Shown: in pieces, positions 8,091 to 15,612 of the stretch
Layout of the letters: the number at the start of each line of letters is the position of its first letter
Position numbering within the stretch: position 1 is the first letter of the stretch
DNA from: Pseudomonas fluorescens
GTDB taxonomy: Bacteria; Pseudomonadota; Gammaproteobacteria; Pseudomonadales; Pseudomonadaceae
NCBI RefSeq assembly: GCF_004683905.1
Contig: NZ_CP038438.1
Location: forward strand, 2,542,001-2,606,000
Direction of reading: 5' to 3'
DNA length: 64,000 nucleotides
The notes under the pieces: generated by a model
The model's input: only the letters and a program-made list of their open reading frames with translations
Told to the model about the DNA's origin: nothing
Databases searched by the model: none
Translations under genes and position numbers: made by a program

Positions 8091-9158
8091 TCAGAGGCTC
8101 GATTTCGCAATGACCTGCAGGCTCATGTGCTCCAGCAGTTTGTTCATGTGAATGAACTGCGCGAAGCGTTTGTCCTGAGTCTGGCCGTGGTAGAAGCGGT
8201 AGTAGATCTGCTGCACGATGCCGGCCAGACGGAACAGGCCGTAGGTGTAGTAGAAGTCGAAATTGTCGATCTGGATGCCCGAGCGTTCGGCGTAGTAATC
8301 GACGAATTCGCGTCGGGTCAGCATGCCCGGGGCGTGGCTGGGCTGGCGGCGCATCAGTTGCACCGGTGCCGGATCATCGGCCTGAATCCAGTAGGCGAGG
8401 GTGTTGCCCAGGTCCATCAGCGGATCGCCGAGGGTAGTCAGTTCCCAGTCAAGCACGCCGATGATCTGCATCGGGTTGTTCGGGTCAAGGATCACGTTGT
8501 CGAAGCGATAGTCGTTGTGGACGATGCTCGAGGTCGGATGGTCGGCCGGCATCTTGTCGTTGAGCCAGGCTTTGACTTTCTCCCAGTGCGGCGCGTCCGG
8601 GGTCAGGGCTTTTTCGTAGCGCTCGCTCCAGCCTTTGATCTGACGGGCGACATAGCCTTCAGGCTTGCCCAGATCGCCGAGGCCGCAGGCGTTGTAGTCA
8701 ACCCGGTGCAGCTCGACGAAACGGTCGATGAAGCTCTTGCACAGCGCTTCGGTTTTCGCTGCATCGAGGCCCAGTTCTGGCGGCAGGTCGGAGCGCAGGA
8801 TGATGCCCTTGACCCGTTCCATCACATAGAACTCGGCACCGATCACCGACTCGTCGGTGCAGTGCACGTAGGCTTTCGGGCAGTAGGGGAAACCGTCGAG
8901 CAGTTGATTGAGGATGCGGAATTCGCGGCCCATGTCGTGGGCGGATTTGGCCTTGTGGCCGAACGGCGGCCGGCGCAGCACGAACTCCTGCTGCGGGTAT
9001 TCCAGAAGGTAAGTCAGGTTCGACGCACCGCCTGGAAACTGGCTGATCTGCGGGGTGCCGGTCAGGTCCGGAATGTGCGCCTTCAAGTATGGATCGATCA
9101 GGCTGGCATCGAGTTCTTCGCCAGAGCGGATCCGGGTGGACTGGTCAGTAAGCGCCAT
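8091..9158 (-). CDS. APH-like phosphotransferase family protein (acyl-CoA dehydrogenase-associated type)
   Basis: The 355-residue protein has the aminoglycoside phosphotransferase/choline kinase fold. An N-terminal lobe contains FPGGASNLTYLLEY and FVLRRPPFGHKAKSAHDM. The catalytic loop is HNDYRFDN, followed by the metal-binding DWELTTLGDPLMDL. This branch resembles the kinase-like domain of ACAD10/11, where hydroxyacyl-CoA phosphorylation allows later elimination; applying that chemistry here is inference from the neighbouring SDR gene. The two genes form a short operon. No acyl-CoA dehydrogenase gene is adjacent within the window. Confidence 0.85.
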   Translation of the reverse strand: MALTDQSTRIRSGEELDASLIDPYLKAHIPDLTGTPQISQFPGGASNLTYLLEYPQQEFVLRRPPFGHKAKSAHDMGREFRILNQLLDGFPYCPKAYVHCTDESVIGAEFYVMERVKGIILRSDLPPELGLDAAKTEALCKSFIDRFVELHRVDYNACGLGDLGKPEGYVARQIKGWSERYEKALTPDAPHWEKVKAWLNDKMPADHPTSSIVHNDYRFDNVILDPNNPMQIIGVLDWELTTLGDPLMDLGNTLAYWIQADDPAPVQLMRRQPSHAPGMLTRREFVDYYAERSGIQIDNFDFYYTYGLFRLAGIVQQIYYRFYHGQTQDKRFAQFIHMNKLLEHMSLQVIAKSSL

Positions 9159-9314
9159 GCTTATCCCTTCTGCTTATTTTGGAGGCCAGACATCATTGGC
9201 TAATCTAATGGCGCACTCGGGCGGCCACAAGCGCGCAGCGGTCTTATAGGTTAGCGTGTTGCAGGATAATCAGCGTTTCGAATAGGTACGGCAGCAGGGC
9301 GCTGCCGGCTCTTT

Positions 9315-10283
9315 TCAATGCACGCGCTGGTTGTTGAGCCTGGGGGGCAGGGCGATGGGCGTCAGCACCGGTTGCCCTGAGAAGAACGCCACGAGGTTTT
9401 TTCCCACCAGTTCCACCGTGCCTTGGGTGGCCTCGGGTGACAGGCCGGCGACGTGTGGCGTGAGAATCACATTACTCAGGGTTTTCAGCGCATCCGGCAC
9501 CTGCGGTTCGTGATCGAACACGTCCAGTGCGGCGCCGGCAATCCGCCGTTGCTCAAGGGCGCTGATCAGCTCAGCGGTGGCGATCACACTGGCCCGCGCG
9601 ATGTTGACGATGAAACCGTTCGGGCCAAGGGCGTCGAGCACCGGGCGAGTCACCAGATGCTGGGTGCCAATCCCGCCCGGCGTGGCGACGATCAGAAAGT
9701 CCGAGGCCCGCGCCAGTTCGGTCGGCGTCGAGCAGAACGTATAGGGCACATCACTGCGCAGTTGACGGTTGTGGTAACTGATCTGCATGTCGAAACCGAG
9801 GTGAGCACGTTTGGCAATCGCCATGCCCACCGCGCCCAGGCCGAGAATGCCCAGGCGCTTATGGGCCAGCGACGGGCGCATGATCTTCGGCCATTCACCC
9901 CGGCGCACCGCCGCGTCGCAGCGCGGAATGTCGCGCACCAGCGCCAACAGCATCGCCATCGCATGATCGGCCACCGACGAGGCGTTGACCCCGGCACCAT
10001 TGGTCACGGTGATCCCGCGATCGCTGGCAGCCTGCAGGTCAACGTGTTCATAACCGGCGCCGATCACGGTGATGATTTTCAGCGCCGGCAGGGCGGCGAT
10101 TTCCTCAGCGGTCAGTCCCAGCGGGCCACGGGTCAGCACCGCGTCGATCCGTGCGCCGTGGCTGGCGATGGCTTGCGCACGTTCGGCAGGGGTTGGTGCG
10201 AGGATCAGGTGAAAACCCTGATGCTCGAGAATCGGCAAATAGTCATTGATGGTTTCAACCAGTACCAGAACGGTGGCGGGCAT
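9315..10283 (-). CDS. D-isomer-specific 2-hydroxyacid dehydrogenase
   Basis: The 322-residue protein belongs to the NAD(P)-dependent 2-hydroxyacid dehydrogenases. The nucleotide motif GLGAVGMAIA is followed by YHNR, whose Arg after the second strand suggests NADP(H) preference. The catalytic trio is present: Arg in VNIARASVI, Glu in FDHEPQVP and His in LTPHVAGLS. Length and order are typical of glyoxylate/hydroxypyruvate reductases. The gene stands alone, with a 156-base gap to the phosphotransferase start on one side and the isochorismatase-family gene on the other. Exact substrate unknown. Confidence 0.88.
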   Translation of the reverse strand: MPATVLVLVETINDYLPILEHQGFHLILAPTPAERAQAIASHGARIDAVLTRGPLGLTAEEIAALPALKIITVIGAGYEHVDLQAASDRGITVTNGAGVNASSVADHAMAMLLALVRDIPRCDAAVRRGEWPKIMRPSLAHKRLGILGLGAVGMAIAKRAHLGFDMQISYHNRQLRSDVPYTFCSTPTELARASDFLIVATPGGIGTQHLVTRPVLDALGPNGFIVNIARASVIATAELISALEQRRIAGAALDVFDHEPQVPDALKTLSNVILTPHVAGLSPEATQGTVELVGKNLVAFFSGQPVLTPIALPPRLNNQRVH

Positions 10284-10370
10284 TGCGCGGCTCCTGTGAT
10301 CTATGACGGTGTGGTCGCGAAAGTCTTGTCAGAGTGCTGATTCCAGAGCGGTTTGGCAATGGTGGCCGCA

Positions 10371-10404
10371 GCCCCGCTTCAGCCAGTGTAGGAGCTGAAA
10401 CGGG
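10371..10404. other. Hairpin downstream of the isochorismatase-family gene
   Basis: CCCCGCTTCAGC and GCTGAAACGGGG form 12-base arms with one mismatch around a short loop, 18 bases after the stop of the minus-strand gene at 10423. No U-tract follows on the minus strand, so it could stabilise a 3' end but is not a clear intrinsic terminator. Confidence 0.4.
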
Positions 10405-10422
10405 GAGCGCGCGGGCGCTTCG

Positions 10423-10947
10423 TCAGAAGCTCACGTCGGCGCTGTTGATCAGCCGCGTAAATGCCCCGCCGAGGGTGGCGTTATGGTGCTCGATAATGAT
10501 GTGGGCGGGTAATGCGGGGGTGTCCATGCAAGTGTGGGCGTCGGCCACCAGCAACGGTTTGAAGCCCAGATCAGCAGCGGCGCGGCAGGTGGCGTCGACG
10601 CAGAACTGGGTTTTCATGCCGACCAGGTACAGGTCGTCAATCTGATTAGTGTTGAGTTGCTGCGCCAGATCGGTGCCATGGAAGGCGTTGGGTCGGGACT
10701 TGTCGAACACGTGGTCGGACTCGGCATTCAGGTCAAGTTCCGGCAGCAATTGCCAGAAGGGGCTGCCGGCGGCAATCGGCGAACCTGTCGGGCCGGTGTG
10801 GCGTACGGCGTAGATCGGCACGTGTTGCAGGCGTGCCTGGTGGATCAGCTGCTGGATGTTGGCGAGCACACGTTCGCCGTCGTGGGGTTTTTCCGGGCCA
10901 TGGAACAGACCGACCTGCATATCGATGATCAACAATGCTGCGGACAT
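10423..10947 (-). CDS. Isochorismatase-family cysteine hydrolase
   Basis: The 174-residue protein shows the family's catalytic triad: Asp9 in LLIIDMQ, Lys83 in VFDKSRPNAF and Cys116 in VGMKTQFCVDAT. The cis-peptide region (GMKTQF) is also typical. Members hydrolyse amides or related bonds (nicotinamide, isochorismate, carbamoyl compounds). There are no siderophore genes nearby, so isochorismate is unlikely as substrate. The ATG at 10947 (MSAALLI) follows AGGAGAAAC; the longer frame to 11010 would run through a hairpin. It is downstream of, and on the same strand as, the tautomerase gene, about 207 bases away. Confidence 0.88.
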   Translation of the reverse strand: MSAALLIIDMQVGLFHGPEKPHDGERVLANIQQLIHQARLQHVPIYAVRHTGPTGSPIAAGSPFWQLLPELDLNAESDHVFDKSRPNAFHGTDLAQQLNTNQIDDLYLVGMKTQFCVDATCRAAADLGFKPLLVADAHTCMDTPALPAHIIIEHHNATLGGAFTRLINSADVSF

Positions 10948-10995
10948 GATGTTTCTCCTTGAGGGCTGCAAGTGCCGCACGGACGGGAGAAACAG

Positions 10996-11026
10996 CAAGG
11001 CCCCGTCCATTGCTGGCGGGGCCTTG
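10996..11026 (-). terminator. Hairpin between tautomerase and isochorismatase-family genes
   Basis: Perfect 10-base arms CAAGGCCCCG and CGGGGCCTTG enclose 11 bases. Read on the minus strand it follows the tautomerase gene and precedes the start of the next gene, with a pyrimidine-rich CTGTTTCTCC after it. It could be a terminator or attenuator. A second strong hairpin (ACCACGACC / GGTCGTGGT) lies at 11061-11088. Confidence 0.45.
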
Positions 11027-11060
11027 GGTTCACTGCGCTGGATTCATCTCAGGCAGCAAC

Positions 11061-11088
11061 ACCACGACCCGCCGGTGGCGGTCGTGGT
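11061..11088. other. Strong hairpin in the tautomerase 3' region
   Basis: Arms ACCACGACC and GGTCGTGGT are perfectly complementary around a 10-base GC-rich loop. It is about 70 bases after the tautomerase stop codon (minus strand). No U-tract is present on either side, so its role is unclear. Confidence 0.4.
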
Positions 11089-11154
11089 GGTACGGGTGAG
11101 GTGCAGCGGGCGAAGGTTCATGCCGCCGATCATGCTGGCGGCGGCGAAGGGCTG

Positions 11155-11538
11155 TCAACTGGCGTATTGAGCGATGCCGTTGCCGAACGACCAATTCTCC
11201 TTTTTGACTTCCACCAGATTGATGAACACGTCTTCCAGGCGGATGCCCAGTTGGGTGTTCAGGTTGTGCGCGATGGTCTGGTACAGGGCTTTTTTCTGCT
11301 CCAGCGTCCGCCCTTCATTGAGGGTGATCTGGATGATCACCAACCGATCGCTGCGCTGGATGCCCAGGTACTGCGGGTCGAAGATGAAATGCTCGCCGTC
11401 GTGCTCGTTGAGGATCTGGAAGTTGTCGTGCTCCGGCACGTTGATGGTGCTGCGCATGGCGGCGTAGATCTGCTCGCCGATGCGTTTGGCGAAGGTGGGG
11501 TCAGAGTGTTTTTTGATTTCGACGCGGACGAGGGGCAT
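11155..11538 (-). CDS. Tautomerase-superfamily protein
   Basis: The 127-residue protein begins MPLVRVEI. Pro2, exposed after methionine removal, is the general acid/base or nucleophile of the tautomerase superfamily. Length and sequence (FAKRIGEQIYAAMR, then RSDRLVIIQITLNEGR) fit the tautomerase_2/MSAD-like group, in which two beta-alpha-beta units are fused, rather than the 62-residue 4-oxalocrotonate tautomerases. The ATG at 11538 was chosen to expose Pro2; an upstream in-frame start at 11574 would hide it. Substrate unknown. Confidence 0.82.
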   Translation of the reverse strand: MPLVRVEIKKHSDPTFAKRIGEQIYAAMRSTINVPEHDNFQILNEHDGEHFIFDPQYLGIQRSDRLVIIQITLNEGRTLEQKKALYQTIAHNLNTQLGIRLEDVFINLVEVKKENWSFGNGIAQYAS

Positions 11539-11768
11539 GGGCAGAGACTCCGTGAGGCAGGGGACTGATCTCACGCTAGAACATGTCGGCCAGATTGAAA
11601 GTGTAGGGTGATGAACTCGCCGCTGTTTTTGTACGAGGCTACCTACGTTTTTCGCGGATTTTGCCTACGAGTTTGGCGGATGCGTCTGCTACCGGAATGG
11701 TGATGAACGCGAAATCATGGAGGCACAAAGTAGCTTGGGCAGTGACTACCAACAGCCAAGGAAGGCAA

Positions 11769-11963
11769 ATGCTTCAAAACAATCGAGAACACCTGGAACT
11801 CGAAAGGATAATGAGTGAAATACGGAAACTGGCGGCCGAGAGAAAAAAGCTTATAGCGGAAGAAAAGAAGTTGAGGTGGGATACGTATTTTTATCCGTTT
11901 GCGGTAGTCACTGGGGTGTTGACCGCAACAGCAGCCGCAGTAGGACTTTCACTCAAGGTTTAA
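11769..11963 (+). CDS. Small coiled-coil membrane protein, unknown
   Basis: I do not recognise this 64-residue protein. Residues 3-37 are highly charged and heptad-like (LELERIMSEIRKLAAERKKLIAEEKKLRW), predicting a coiled coil. Residues 41-61 (YPFAVVTGVLTATAAAVGLSL) form one membrane segment close to the C-terminus. The ATG at 11769 follows GGAAGGCAA; longer in-frame starts to 11661 lack a ribosome site. A second small membrane protein follows 49 bases later on the same strand. The region is less GC-rich than its surroundings. Confidence 0.6.
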   Translation: MLQNNREHLELERIMSEIRKLAAERKKLIAEEKKLRWDTYFYPFAVVTGVLTATAAAVGLSLKV

Positions 11964-12012
11964 GTGTTTGCGTTTGTACCATTCAGACCCCTCTCTAAAA
12001 AAGGAAATCACC

Positions 12013-12183
12013 ATGAGTACATTTGACCGTCAGGCCATGATTGAACGGGCAGATCGAGAATACGATGAGGACGTTGAAAGAATGCGCGTCAAAAACAAGG
12101 GCGATATGTACCCAATCTGGGGAATGCTGGTGTTCGGCCTGTTTTGCATGTCACTCGGATTCATGCTGGCTCGATCAATCTGA
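12013..12183 (+). CDS. Small single-pass membrane protein, unknown
   Basis: The 56-residue product has a charged N-terminus (MSTFDRQAMIERADREYDED...), then a hydrophobic segment at about residues 34-53 (YPIWGMLVFGLFCMSLGFML). The ATG has a good ribosome site, AAGGAAATCACC. It probably forms an operon with the 64-residue coiled-coil membrane protein just upstream. No homologue or function recognised. Confidence 0.55.
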   Translation: MSTFDRQAMIERADREYDEDVERMRVKNKGDMYPIWGMLVFGLFCMSLGFMLARSI

Positions 12184-12435
12184 TCAAGTCTTCCCGCTCG
12201 TATTACATTGAAACTTGCCGGAAAACGACATCGCACGTATCCGGAGCCGACAGCCATTTTCCCGAAAACGACAACCCGCTGATCTGCTCCGTACAACCAT
12301 TCCTCAGCTAAGTCTTTGCTTCTGCTCATTTATCGCGGAGAATCGCGCCCCTGTTTCGGCCGGAGCATGTCTGTCGGTTTTTTCCGACGCGTCCTGACCG
12401 AGTGGCAAGTGACCGGAATGCGGAGATCCGACCGG

Positions 12436-13716
12436 ATGAATGATCAGGCCAATAGCGTCGACGCACGCTATGAAGCGGCAGCACCAGCTGAACTGTCGAG
12501 CTGGAATCGCCATGACACCACGTGGATGTTGGGACTGTTCGGGACGGCCATTGGCGCCGGTACCCTGTTTTTGCCGATCAACGCGGGTCTGGGTGGCTTC
12601 TGGCCGCTGGTGATCCTCGCGCTGCTGGCCTTCCCGATGACATTCTTCGCTCACCGCGGCCTGACCCGCTTCGTGCTCTCCGGTCGCGAAGGCGCCGACA
12701 TCACCGAGGTGGTCGAGCAGCATTTCGGCATCAAGGCCGGCGCGCTGATCACCCTGCTGTACTTCTTCGCCATCTTCCCGATCCTGCTGATCTACAGCGT
12801 CGGCCTGACCAACACGGTCGCCAGCTTCCTCGAACACCAACTGCACATCACGCCGCCGCCGCGCGCGCTGCTGTCGTTCGTGCTGATCCTCGGCCTGCTG
12901 GCCGTGGTGCGTTGCGGCGAGCAGGCGATCGTCAAGGCGATGAGCCTGATGGTGTATCCGTTCATCGTCGCGTTGCTGTTCCTCGCGGTGTACCTGATTC
13001 CGCACTGGAATGGCGGCATTCTCACCACCGCTTCGCAAGTGCCGGCACCGTCGGCACTGCTGCACACACTGTGGCTGGCGATTCCGGTGATGGTGTTCTC
13101 GTTCAACCACTCGCCGATCATCTCGGCCTTCGCGGTGGACCAGAAGCGTCGTTACGGTGCCAATGCGGAGCAGCGCAGCTCGCAGATCCTCTGCCGCGCC
13201 CACCTGCTGATGGTGGTGATGGTGCTGTTCTTCGTCTTCAGTTGCGTGCTGACCCTGTCGCCGGAACAACTGGCCGAAGCCAAGGCGCAGAATCTGTCGA
13301 TCCTGTCGTACCTGGCCAACCACTTCAGCAATCCGGCCATCGCTTTTGCGGCGCCGTTGATTGCCTTTGTGGCGATTTCCAAGTCGTTCCTCGGCCACTA
13401 CATCGGTGCCAGCGAAGGCCTCAAGGGCCTGATCGTCAAGAGCGGCAAGCGTCCGGGCGCCAAAGCGCTGGATCGTATCGTGGCGGCGTTCATGCTGGTG
13501 GTGTGCTGGATCGTTGCAACCCTGAACCCGAGCATTCTCGGGATGATCGAGGCCGTCGGCGGTCCGGTGATTGCGGCGATCCTGTTCCTGATGCCGATGT
13601 ACGCGATTCGTAAAGTACCGGCGATGGCGCGCTATCGCGGTCAGGCGTCGAACGTATTCGTTACCCTGGTCGGTCTGGTGGCCATTTCGGCGGTGATTTA
13701 TTCGCTGACGGCGTAA
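12436..13716 (+). CDS. SdaC/HAAAP-family amino-acid (serine/threonine-type) transporter
   Basis: This 426-residue integral membrane protein has about eleven hydrophobic segments. It opens with WNRHDTTWMLGLFGTAIGAGTLFLPINAG, the signature of the hydroxy/aromatic amino acid permease family, and contains the SdaC/TdcC-like MVFSFNHSPIISAF and GHYIGASEGLKGL. Such carriers take up serine or threonine with protons or sodium across the inner membrane. The ATG at 12436 (MNDQANS) is used; another in-frame ATG at 12418 is possible. A strong intrinsic terminator follows 30 bases after the stop. Confidence 0.9.
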   Translation: MNDQANSVDARYEAAAPAELSSWNRHDTTWMLGLFGTAIGAGTLFLPINAGLGGFWPLVILALLAFPMTFFAHRGLTRFVLSGREGADITEVVEQHFGIKAGALITLLYFFAIFPILLIYSVGLTNTVASFLEHQLHITPPPRALLSFVLILGLLAVVRCGEQAIVKAMSLMVYPFIVALLFLAVYLIPHWNGGILTTASQVPAPSALLHTLWLAIPVMVFSFNHSPIISAFAVDQKRRYGANAEQRSSQILCRAHLLMVVMVLFFVFSCVLTLSPEQLAEAKAQNLSILSYLANHFSNPAIAFAAPLIAFVAISKSFLGHYIGASEGLKGLIVKSGKRPGAKALDRIVAAFMLVVCWIVATLNPSILGMIEAVGGPVIAAILFLMPMYAIRKVPAMARYRGQASNVFVTLVGLVAISAVIYSLTA

Positions 13717-13745
13717 GCCAAAGCGCCAGAGACTCAGCTACAGTG

Positions 13746-13779
13746 GCCGCTGTGCGTGATACGCACAGCGGCTTTTTTT
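13746..13779 (+). terminator. Intrinsic terminator of the amino-acid transporter gene
   Basis: Perfect 12-base arms GCCGCTGTGCGT and ACGCACAGCGGC with loop GAT are followed by seven T residues on the plus strand. This is a textbook Rho-independent terminator 30 bases past the transporter stop codon. Confidence 0.92.
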
Positions 13780-13796
13780 CGTCTGGAGACAGTGGA

Positions 13797-15443
13797 TTGT
13801 CGAGCGCGCCCCAATCTGTAGAGCCCCCCAATCGCTGGCAGGATATCCTCGCCGGTCTGTCGATTGCCGGTCTGCTATTACCCGAAGCGGTCGCCTATTC
13901 GACCATCGCCGCACTGGCGCCCCAGGCCGGGGTGATTGCGCTGTTTGCCGGGTTGCTGTGCTATGGGTTGTTTGGCACCAGCCGCTTTGCCATTGTCTCG
14001 GCCACGTCTTCGTCAGCAGCGGTGCTGGCGGCGGCCACCGCGACCATGGTCAATGGCGACCCGCAGTTACGCGCGACGCTGGCGGTCGGGTTGGTGCTGG
14101 TCACCGGTGGGCTGTTCTTGCTGGCGGGGATCTTTCGTTTCGGCAGCGTCACTGCGTTTATCGCCAAACCGGTGCTGCGCGGCTTCGCCTTCGGCCTCGC
14201 GCTGACCATCATCCTCAAGCAGGTCGCCAGTGTGGTCGGTGTGCATCTGACCGATGCCAATCTGGTGCGCTTCGCCCCGCAACTGCTCGAACAACTGCCG
14301 CAGTGGAACTGGCCGGCGGCGGCCGTCGCAGCGGTGTCGCTGGTGCTTTTGGGACTGTTCTCGCGCTTTCCACGGGTGCCAGGCGGTTTGCTGGTGGTGG
14401 TGATCGGCATCGTCGCCGGACAATGGCTGAACCTTCCGGCGTATGGCGTGAACATGATTGGCTTGATCGACCTGAGCCTGGAGGTGCCAAGCCTGCCGGT
14501 GCTGCCGTTTGCCGACTGGCTGCGGCTGGGGGAGGTGGGGTTTGCGCTGGTGATGATTCTGTACGCCGAGTCGTACGGCTCGATCAGTTCGTTCGCCCTC
14601 AAGCACGGTGATCGTGTGACCTCCAACCGCGATCTGCTGGCGCTCGGCGCAGCGAACTTGTTGTCCGGATTGTTCCATGGCATGCCGGCGGGGGCCGGGT
14701 ATTCGGCAACGTCGGCGAACGAGGCCGCTGGCGCGACTTCTCGCTGGGCCGGTGGGGTGGCGGCGCTGGTGGTGCTGGTGATCGTGCTGACGGTGCTGCC
14801 GTGGATCGCCCTGACACCGGAGCCGATTCTGGCGGCCATCGTGGTTCATGCGCTGGCGCGGGGCTTGAGTCTGCAGCCGCTGGGGCGCTATTTCGTCTGG
14901 CGCCGGGATCGGGTGCTGGTGTTGTGCGCGGTGGGGGCGGTGTTGGTGCTGGGCATTCTCGACGGCTTGCTGGTGTCGGTGGCCATCAGCGTGTTGCTGA
15001 TGCTCAAACAGATGTCGGCGGCGGACATTCAGGTGCTCGGTCGGATCGACGGCGGCCATGATTTTGTCGATCTGCAGCGTCACCCAACGGCGGTGACTGA
15101 GCCGGGAGTGCTGATTGTGCGGCCCAGTGAGGCGTTGTTCTTTGCTAACGTCGAGCGAGTTCTTGGTGCAGCTTTGCACTTGATTCGTCATTCGGACGTG
15201 GCGCTGCACACGGTGATTCTCAGTCTGGAGGAAACCCCGGATCTGGACGGCACCAGCATTGAGGCGATCCAGGAGTTCTTCCTGCGGGTGCATCAGGAGG
15301 GCAAGCGCCTGATTCTGGCGCGACTCAAGCATGAGGCGCTGGCCGTGTTGGAGGCGTTGCCTGAAGTGCAAGCAAATGGCGTGACGCTTAGCGGGCTGAG
15401 CGTTGATGGCGCGGTCCGGCAAGCCCTCAAACTCAACACTTAA
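13797..15443 (+). CDS. SulP-family anion transporter with C-terminal STAS domain
   Basis: The 548-residue protein has 10-12 membrane segments of the SLC26/SulP fold. GLSIAGLLLPEAVAYSTIAAL near the start and AGYSATSANEAAGATSRWAGG in the middle are family signatures. The STAS domain occupies about the last 130 residues (GVLIVRPSEALFFANVERVL, then LDGTSIEAIQEFF). Members carry sulfate, bicarbonate or other anions. A TTG start at 13797 is chosen because GGAGA lies 8 bases upstream; the longer frame from 13743 would be translated through the upstream intrinsic terminator hairpin. Confidence 0.88.
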   Translation: MSSAPQSVEPPNRWQDILAGLSIAGLLLPEAVAYSTIAALAPQAGVIALFAGLLCYGLFGTSRFAIVSATSSSAAVLAAATATMVNGDPQLRATLAVGLVLVTGGLFLLAGIFRFGSVTAFIAKPVLRGFAFGLALTIILKQVASVVGVHLTDANLVRFAPQLLEQLPQWNWPAAAVAAVSLVLLGLFSRFPRVPGGLLVVVIGIVAGQWLNLPAYGVNMIGLIDLSLEVPSLPVLPFADWLRLGEVGFALVMILYAESYGSISSFALKHGDRVTSNRDLLALGAANLLSGLFHGMPAGAGYSATSANEAAGATSRWAGGVAALVVLVIVLTVLPWIALTPEPILAAIVVHALARGLSLQPLGRYFVWRRDRVLVLCAVGAVLVLGILDGLLVSVAISVLLMLKQMSAADIQVLGRIDGGHDFVDLQRHPTAVTEPGVLIVRPSEALFFANVERVLGAALHLIRHSDVALHTVILSLEETPDLDGTSIEAIQEFFLRVHQEGKRLILARLKHEALAVLEALPEVQANGVTLSGLSVDGAVRQALKLNT

Positions 15444-15445
15444 CC

Positions 15446-15542
15446 CCCCTGTAGGAGTGAGCCTGCTCGCGATAGCGGTGTGTCAGTCGATACAAATGTA
15501 TCTGACACACCGCTATCGCGAGCAGGCTCACTCCTACAGGGG
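15446..15542. repeat. REP inverted pair with 41-base perfect arms
   Basis: The arms CCCCTGTAGGAGTGAGCCTG... and their exact complement are each 41 bases long, around a short loop that itself contains GATACA/TGTATC. The element sits between the converging SulP and acnB genes, 2 bases after the SulP stop codon. Confidence 0.92.
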
Positions 15543-15559
15543 ACGGTATTCCAAGGTAT

Positions 15560-15594
15560 AAAAAAACGCCGCGCATCTCACGATGGGCGGCGTT
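15560..15594 (-). terminator. Intrinsic terminator of acnB
   Basis: On the minus strand, AACGCCGC and GCGGCGTT arms are followed by a run of seven T residues (the A-tract at 15560-15566 on the plus strand). It lies about 20 bases past the acnB stop codon. Confidence 0.9.
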
Positions 15595-15612
15595 TTCTAT
15601 TGCTTTGTAACC

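Noticed and set aside
12304..13398. A 364-codon minus-strand frame opposite the amino-acid transporter
   Set aside because: Charged His/Gln/Arg-rich shadow of a strongly hydrophobic transporter gene.
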